A DNA stretch of 64,000 bases. It comes from Cristatella mucedo (taxonomy: Eukaryota > Bryozoa > Phylactolaemata > Cristatellidae). A model generated the notes under the pieces. That model saw only the letters and a list, made by a program, of their open reading frames with translations, was not told the DNA's origin and did not search any database. The stretch is from assembly GCA_009760855.2 (NCBI GenBank), contig WPIO01000005.1:10002501-10066500 (forward strand), read 5' to 3'. A program made the position numbers and the translations under genes. This document shows, piece after piece, positions 57,215 to 64,000 of the stretch. Position 1 is the first letter of the stretch, and the number at the start of each line of letters is the position of its first letter.

Positions 57215-59585
57215 TCTTCTAGCTGTGCAGGGCCCTACTCACATCAAGGGTCACACAGTCGACCAGATTTTCTCCTACAACTTCACTTTGTCATCACCAG
57301 TTATTACCAAATCCTGCTTATCTGACCACATGCAGATCTCATTCAATGTAGAGTGTGTGCCCACCTCCTCCTCTAAATGTAACCTGTGAATCGCGAAACC
57401 TCAAGACCCTTGACATCGATGCTGTCCCTGCGAGAATATCTGCTTCACCTCTACTGCTCAGTCCTCCCTCCGATCTGTCATCATTAGTAGATAGCTACAA
57501 CACGACACTAGCTGACGCGCTCGACGAGTTTGAACCTCTGACTAAGCCCACTGTGCGCCCTCGCCAAGACGGCCTATGGTTTACCAAAGGCATTAAACTA
57601 GCCAGGTCTACTAAGCGCAAGCTTGAAAAAACATACAAAAGATCACGACTGACTGTCCATTGACAAGCATATGAAGACTACTGTAGGTCGTACCAATCGA
57701 TCCTAGCAAAGGCCAAGTCTAGCTTCTATAAAAAAAAACATTGTTGAATCACAGATGCACAATCCAAAAATGCTGATGTCGACGATCAACCATCTCCTCA
57801 ACCGATCCCACATTAGCTCCATACCTGGTGATTCTTGTGATGATCTAGCCGACAAGATCAGGGAGTCCATCCCTGCGATGACAACATCCCCACTAGAATG
57901 CTGCTCCCCGATTCCTGGCTGCACCTCAATATCTACATGTAGGCAGGTCACTAGTGAGCTCGTCCTGAAGTTCATATCCCAATCAAAGAAGACAGCAAGT
58001 TCTCTGGACCCTATTCCCACTGTCCTACTCCTACGTTGCATTGATCTGCTGCTGCGTGCATAACTAACATCATTAATATGTCATTAGCCTCAGGTCATGT
58101 CCCAGCACCTTTCAAAAAAGCTGTAGTCAGGCCACTTCTCAAGAAAGCGACACTAGACCAAGAAAACTTGAGCAACTACCGCCCAGTCTCCCTTCTAATA
58201 TTCCTATCAAAGACACTGGAATGGGTCGTGGTGGACCAGCTGAACTCATATATTGCAACTTCAAACCTTGCTAGTAAGTTCCAGTCTGGCTTTAGAGCTA
58301 ATCACGCCACTGAGTCAGCATTGCTTAGGTTGTACAACGACCCACTTAGGAGTACAGACATAGGTAGAATGTCTCTGCTTGTTTCGCTCGATCTTTCGGC
58401 AGCTTTTGATACTATCGATCGCGAAGTTCTTCTAGAGCGCCTCTCATATCGCCGGGGCATCACTGGCACTGCTCTGCAATGGTTCTGGTCCTATCTCAGT
58501 TATAGACTCCAGAGTATTGACGTGAATGGACAAAGATCATCTGAGGTATCTCTGAAATATGGGGTACCTCAGGGCTCCGTGCTACGTCCGGTTCTTTTCA
58601 CGGTTTATACTCTGCCTCTTGCTGATGTGATTGCCAAGCACAATCTAGGCTTTCACTTCTATGCGGATGACACTCATTTGCACCTATGCTTTGATCCCTT
58701 CCAGCCTTCAAGCACCTCAAATTCTTTCAACTCACTTGCTGCATGTATTGATGACACCCGCACATGGATGGCAGCAAATTTTCCAAAACTAAACGGTGAT
58801 AAAACTAACTTACTAGTTATGGGCAAACCCAGTGTGATTAAGAAATTGGAGAGGCTGACGCTCAAAATTGGCTCTGCCAGCATATCTCCAGTTGAATCTG
58901 CTCGAAATGTCAGTGTCATGTTCCAAAGTGACCTCTCGTTAGACGACCACATCAGCTCCACAGTCAAGTCTGCCTACTTTTAGCTACATAACATTGCTAA
59001 AAGTCGGGCTTGTTCAGATAACGATACCACGTCTACATTGGTCCATGCATTCGTGACATCCCGTCTCGACTTCTGTAACTCACGGCTTGCTGGCCTACCG
59101 GCATGTGCAATCAGGCGATTATTGCTGGTGCAAAACTCCACAGCTGGGCTTGTCTGTCGTGAGCATCGCAGTTGCCACATTACGCCACTTCTCGCCGACC
59201 TGCACTGGCTACCAGTCAAGCAACGGATCGATTTCAAGGTTTTGCCGCTCACTTTTAGGTCACTTTATTCTTTGGCTCCAGCAGAGATACTCCCCCCACC
59301 AGGTCAAGCATCGTACCACCCGCGTTTCGGAATCCAACTGTCTACCAATACCTCGTGCAAACCTCAAATCCTTTGGAGACGTTGTATTTAGTTCGTATGC
59401 TCCCAAAGCCTGGAACTCACTCCTGCCTTGCGTCACAGCATCCCCTGACTTGACCACATTTAAAAAGAACTTAAAAACACACCTATTTAGGACAGCATTT
59501 AGTAGGTCCCTGTGGTTCGTCCTTCATGTGCGTATGCGTGCTGACACTATGCATGCTGCCACTAACCACATTTGCCAACAAGCTA
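57215..59585 (+). mobile_element. LINE family 1 (L2-like), most complete copy (end of endonuclease through C-terminus)
   Basis: Starts in the last part of the APE-type endonuclease (GPTHIKGHTVDQIF, then CLSDHMQISFNVE; the SDH motif is present), followed by a linker (57355-57663). The RT frame 58078-58983 carries [71 protein letters not shown] (catalytic YADD) and [12 protein letters not shown], ending at a stop. The C-terminal region continues in other frames: VTSRLDFCNSRLAGLPACAI, HITPLLADLHWLPVKQRIDF and PKAWNSLLPCVTASPDLTTF. Stops in the linker, at 58981 and later frameshifts make it inactive. Unlike the other copies it stops before the 3' tail. Confidence 0.93.
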
Positions 59586-59622
59586 AGTGGACGCCCGGGT
59601 GTCACAGGCGAAGCTGCTGCTA

Positions 59623-60568
59623 TTATGCATTGCAGCCGCCACCGCCCGCCGCGTGCTTACCGCTCGCCGCCGGTGCGACAGCAGACTTCTCACGAATCAG
59701 CTTCGCCTTGTGCCACCTCAGCGATGCGATCACCAGCACCACCAGCAGGCCGATTCCGAGCAAGATAGAGCCGATGACGGCGAGTAGTATCTGCCAGCTC
59801 GGAGTCTCGGCCGCACGTTCACCCTCCGATGCTTCCGGAGCGGCCAAAGATTGGTTCGAGACATTTCCTACGGCGAGCGTCCCTTCAGCGTATGCCTGGG
59901 CGGGCGACCGTCGCCGGCTCCTGCTGGGCTCAGTCGGCCGCACCGACGGCCTCGGCAAGCTCGCGGCAAGATGGCGGTCCGAAAAAGATGGTCGCCTAAG
60001 CTCGACAGTCTCTCGGCTCCCCCACGTGTGGCCCCGACCACACGGGGGGAGCGTTCGAGCGACACCGCTTAATGTTCGCGCGAAGTCGGCCATATGCCTG
60101 CGTCCGAGTTACCCGACGCCAGAATGGCGAGGCTGAAGTAGGATTCCAGCTTCTCTCTCTCGGTGCCTTCCTGTAAGTAGTTGACGTAGCAGGCGTACCG
60201 ACCTGTCCAGCGAAGCTTCGCGTCCCTCCACGTGAACTTGAGAAACCAATTATTTCTGTTCAAGTACTTGCGGCAGCCGCTGCTCACGCCGTCAAAGTAC
60301 GATGAGCCCGCGGGGGAGCGCTCGGTCTGATTGACGCCGGAGCAGTAGATCCGGTCCGATGTCGCTCGCGTTGACGAGGTGCCGACCATGGCTAGAATTC
60401 CGGCCCGAGTTCGATTCTCGAACGCGGAGATGAAGCAGTCCGTGCTGAAGGTTGATCCTTGCCTCTGAGTTAGGTGGCTTGCCACTAGCGGTGCTGTGGT
60501 TCTCTCTGCATCGGTGGCATTAGCAGTGCCTTCAATTGTCGGCAAGCCGGAGTGACTCTTTGGACAGG
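59623..60568 (-). CDS. Single-pass membrane protein with Ig-like ectodomain, 3' exons (5' end not resolved)
   Basis: Two exons fit: 60568-60113 (acceptor ctgagcag after a C-rich tract; phase-1 donor ggtaac) and 59882-59623 (phase-1 acceptor ctgaag; stop). The first encodes an extracellular segment with N-glycosylation sequons (NAT, NRT, NQT), a Cys in FSTDCFISAFENRT and LRWTGRYACYVNYL, which resembles the Y-x-C of an Ig-like F strand. The second encodes a short stalk, a membrane helix (WQILLAVIGSILLGIGLLVV and onward) and a short basic then Ala/Gly-rich cytosolic tail. A hydrophobic signal-like segment (KWLAALLVLSFIRSAFCVV, about 60745-60690, minus) lies upstream but has no ATG, so the 5' structure is open. 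The last acceptor has a poor pyrimidine tract. Function unknown; a cell-surface receptor or adhesion role is only inference. Confidence 0.6.
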
Positions 60569-60569
60569 C

Positions 60570-61570
60570 TGCTCAGCAGGGGGGTGGGCTGCTCAGCAGG
60601 CAGCGTGGTGCCCTCGTGGAGCCCAACTAGTTCAAACGGAAATAAAACGAGCACAGCAGGCTAGGCACGAGACGATCGTGCGTTAGAGGGCACCACGCAA
60701 AACGCAGAACGAATGAAGGAAAGAACGAGCAACGCTGCAAGCCACTTCCCTTTCTTTCTCACCACACGTGTGGCAGAGGAAACTATCGTCAGCGTCCAAG
60801 TTCCGTAGCAGTCAACACGCTCACTTTTGCTAGGCGCTGTGAAAATCCGCTACTCAGCATTCGAACCGCGAGTGCGTGTGGAGCAAATTTGCATGTCAAC
60901 GGTGCCCCGGTGCCGTCAGAGTAGCGGCTTTGGTTCCTGCTGGCGTTTAATTTTTCGCTCGCCACTTTATGTGCAACCAGCGGCTTGTATTGCTTACACT
61001 GCTGCACCTAGAGCAGAGATGGGGCAGCTCCGAAAAGCTCCTTTGGCCGAAAGTGCCTCCGTCCGAGCTTCGCAAGCGCTACTCCCCGCTCGCCCTCCAC
61101 CTGCCCGCCTTGCTGAGCAGGTCCGGGAACAGTCGATTGCTGTTCGCGAAGCCGCTGCCTCACCGAGTCGTGGCCGAGAGCGGCGTCTTTCGGCGTCTTT
61201 CGCGGATCACATTATAGCCTCGCCACTCGCCTGCACCGTCGCACTGACAAGTGACAGTTATGGCTCGTCTTAGGAGCGTCCCAACTAACGAGATTTTCAA
61301 GGTACGAGCAGTCTCTCGGCGAATTTTCTGCTATGATCTTGGAGCTAAACTTTGGATTTCGAGCCCGCTTCAGATACCGCATCGCTAGCTGGCGCGGCGA
61401 GCGCCACGCTGCAGCATCCACCTAGCATCTACTGTGTCTCACTAGTTCACTTCCAGTGGTTAGCTCGCAGTGGAAGCGTCAGTGTTGCACTCTGTGCATT
61501 TGTGCTTGCAGGTATTTTTGCAAAACTTCGTTTTTCCTGCAACGGATCCGTATAGACTGTGTGCGAAGGA
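60570..61570. other. Upstream region of the membrane-protein gene, unclassified
   Basis: Probably holds its first exon(s) on the minus strand. Open frames 60827-61273 (+) are not recognised. No repeat is seen. Confidence 0.4.
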
Positions 61571-61577
61571 CGGTGCC

Positions 61578-61745
61578 ATGAAGAAGAAGCGGATGACGTT
61601 CATTGAATTAAAGAAAGAAATTATAAAAAATTATGACCAAGGTTTCGTCGACACGGTGAGGCAGTACGAGCGTAGCACTTCTACGATCTGCACCGTGCAC
61701 TAAAGCAAAAGGTGTCGATAAAGGCTATGCAAACGCCAGCCAAAG
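61578..61745 (+). pseudogene. pogo/Tigger-type transposase N-terminal HTH fragment
   Basis: Reads KKKRMTFIELKKEIIKNYDQ, GFVDTVRQYERSTSTICTV, then after a one-base frameshift LKQKVSIKAMQTPAKG. This is the CENP-B/pogo-type helix-turn-helix pattern (...K..II......DLAR.YG.S.STI.TI.KNK). Only the DNA-binding head remains, joined directly to a LINE fragment. Confidence 0.7.
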
Positions 61746-61774
61746 GCGTTTGATAATTTCTAAAAAAAATTGGG

Positions 61775-62060
61775 CATCAATCCGTGAAAATTTGGATAGG
61801 CTGCTGATGGTGCGGTTGAGTGCACAGGCCGGTAGACCAGGAAACAGTGAGTTACAAGAGTCAAGACGGGATTTCACAAATGCATGGACCAATTTAGATG
61901 TGTTATCCCTGTCTCAAGAAGCCCGAATTTCAGCAATGTCATGTAGCTGAAAGTAGACAGGCTTGACTGTGGAGCTGATGTGATCTTCTAATGAAAGGTC
62001 ACTTTGGAACATTATACCTAGATTGCATGCAGATTCAACACGAGATACGCTGGCAGAGCC
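61775..62060 (-). mobile_element. LINE family 1 fragment
   Basis: Minus strand: [40 protein letters not shown], then the region of NAWTNLDV in antisense (family: VTSRLDFCNSLL). No 3' end. Fuses with unrelated sequence on both sides. Confidence 0.8.
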
Positions 62061-62329
62061 AATTATGAGCGGTAACCTTCGATTGAATAGGAAGCTCCCT
62101 AGCGTCACTTGTAGCATCGTCTGCAGCTCGACCTTCAATATGGCCGCCTGCCCCACTCCTATCCAACGGAGGTAATAGGAATGGATCGTCTAGAGTAAAT
62201 AACTGATTAATGAACTAAACGGTTGACCGTTGCAGGCTGGCGTGGACTGGGAGGTCGAGAAACGTCCAACTTTCAGCAGTCGTGTCGATAACCGTTCTGT
62301 TTCATCTGATTATTTGGCGGCTTGCAAAT

Positions 62330-62412
62330 CTCAGCTATATATATATAGATATATAGATATATATATACAGCGATATATATATATATATATATATTGCGAT
62401 ATATATTTAGAT
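62330..62412. repeat. (AT)n-rich microsatellite
   Basis: Interrupted tatata and [16 protein letters not shown]. Confidence 0.9.
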
Positions 62413-62459
62413 ACGTTCTTGGTAAGTTTTTTGTGGCTGACGAGTTCAGCTGGGATTAA

Positions 62460-64000
62460 TTTTTTTATTGCATGGACAAGTAGGTTTTTGTCGGGAGCTT
62501 GTACTGAATAGTTTCTTCGTAGGCCACCGATACAACTCTTCGTAGCAGCCAGCAGCTAGCAAACCACTTCTGGCTTTGCCAAGTGTACTCAGAGATTTGC
62601 CCTCGATGAGCACTTTCGTCATTGTTGCAGTCCGCCAGCCTGTTGCTCTGATGATAGTATTGTAGCAATCTGAACACCCAAAAGTATGACCAAGGTGAAT
62701 GAGGTGAAACAGGTGAACTGCCAGCTTCTGATACGAGTATTTCGGGACTGTATTGGCTATAGAGGTCATCGGTTGGTCTGCCACCATGTACTCGATGTCG
62801 TTAGCCAGTAGACCAAATTTTTGGTAAACGTGATCATTTTGACCATACCGAAATGGCCCTCATGAAGGAACTGCAAATCCCATTAAATGACTGAGGAATG
62901 GCCACCCGTTTGACTTTCAAGATCAATCGACTTATAGTTGACAAATCACGGTGAACTCTCCAGTAAGGCCGAAAACGTGACAGCTTTTTTAGCCAAATTA
63001 TACAGCCATAATCTCCTTCTCTATTTGACCATATCCTTATGGAACTGAAGTCCAAGTTAGATGAGCATACGCGGCAGATTGTAGATATTGCATCAATGCC
63101 GCACTAAGGCTTTGCTAACGGGAATCTACTGACACCGTAATGGGAAACTTTACATCTCATAAGCCTAGCAGAGGAGCACAAATCACGAGGACTGTAATTT
63201 CATCAGAGGCTTTAGTATAGTTGAAATCCCAGCAACACAGGTTTTCATCATCCGTCAAGTGTCGGTAAGGTATTAACACTTCTTCTAACTTAGGAAAAAC
63301 GTGGCTAAGTAATTTGCAATTTCTAGGAGTGACAAGGCATCAAACCTTTGATGAAGACACAGGAGCATCTCTGATGGCCTCAACCTAGACAGGGTCTGGT
63401 CTTATGCCCCAGCCGATAAGACATGACCGGGTAAGGAATCTCTATCTGGCTAAACTTGCACTTATCTGCATCAAGATCCAGGATAATCTCGCGAAATTTC
63501 GCCAAAACCTGCCTCGGGCGAATGTCATGTTTCTTAATTGTGGAACTGCTTACAAAAATGTCATCAATGAACGCACGAACCCCGAGGATGTCCGAAAAAT
63601 GTCTGGAAATGGTTCTGTGAAATTCCTGGGGGGCTGAAGCAAGACTGAATGGAAAGCGAAAAAATCGAAATCATTCAAATAGTGTGGCGATCGTCGTTAG
63701 AGCACTGCTGAATTTATCGAACTCCACCTGCATGAACCCATATACTGAGTCTAGTCCACTGAAATACATGGAGACAGATAAGCTTGCAAAAATTTACTCG
63801 TGTTTCTGGAGCTGAGAATGCTCGCGTTGTATAGGATCCTTTAGTACCCTTAGGTCAATACACAGGTCAAGTTTTTGTGTACCAGGCTTCTTAACTGGTG
63901 CAATAGGACTGACACGCTCTGAGGCTTCGGTAAATTTACATGTATCCCTTCCTTCACTAAGCCTTGCAAGGAGTTCTCAACCCAGCCCCTGTACTTGAAA
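62460..64000 (-). pseudogene. Decayed Ty3/Gypsy retrotransposon pol (RT, RNase H, integrase head), continues past the window end
   Basis: Minus strand from 64000: SERVSPIAPVKKPGTQKLDL, then YFSGLDSVYGFMQVEFDKFS, FRFPFSLASAPQEFHRTISR, GVRAFIDDIFVSSSTIKKHD (the family's YIDD motif altered to FIDD) and LDLDADKCKFSQIEIPY: reverse transcriptase. After a gap there is QIEKEIMAV (RNase H, family Y.Q.EKE.LAI). Then LHEGHFGMVKMITFTKNLVYW is the integrase HHCC-type head (H...H). Stops and frameshifts are frequent, and the integrase core is missing. Dead. Confidence 0.85.

Overview
The window is nuclear DNA of an invertebrate animal. It has spliceosomal introns with GT...AG ends, non-LTR retrotransposons of the CR1/L2 type whose 3' tails end in ATT/AAT repeats, tRNA-derived SINEs, Ty3/Gypsy, hAT and pogo/Tigger relics, and long microsatellites. 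Nothing in the sequence fixes the phylum. Several phyla (flatworms, molluscs, chelicerates) would fit, and I do not choose among them.

Layout. 215-3777 (+) is the C-terminal part of a calcium-binding mitochondrial carrier (SCaMC/SLC25A23-25 type), with three exons visible. 4-13 kb is gene-poor and holds LINE and SINE fragments, microsatellites and a Ty3/Gypsy scrap. 13769-14992 (-) is a four-exon gene for a 208-residue alpha-crystallin-domain protein; a 52-bp tandem duplication lies across its third splice acceptor. 19.1-37.6 kb is the core of the window: four near-identical copies of a second, larger small-heat-shock gene (about 377 residues, three exons). Two copies (A, B) are on the minus strand and two (C, D) on the plus strand, lying in two 7-kb inverted arms around a 4.6-kb centre that holds LINE and hAT debris. 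Copies A, B and D have a TATA box and a perfect TTCGCGAA heat-shock-element core; copy C has a variant of both. Copy A carries three departures: the first ATG lost, the intron-2 donor deleted in frame so that intron remnant becomes coding, and the poly(A) signal changed.

38-59.6 kb is almost entirely transposable-element territory, with two distinct L2-like LINE families (the most complete copy is 57.2-59.6 kb), nested insertions with a visible target-site duplication, SINEs, and an unclassified 220-bp dispersed repeat. 59623-60568 (-) holds the 3' exons of a single-pass membrane protein with an Ig-like, N-glycosylated ectodomain, only about 40 bp from the end of a LINE. The last part (61.5-64 kb) holds a pogo/Tigger scrap and a decayed Ty3/Gypsy pol.

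How the parts relate. The two heat-shock families sit within 5 kb of each other, so 13.7-37.5 kb can be read as a stress-protein cluster with five alpha-crystallin-domain genes. The inverted arms carry the same LINE, SINE and (GA)n insertions, so the inversion-duplication is younger than those insertions. The gene bodies are more alike than their upstream flanks, which suggests ongoing gene conversion.
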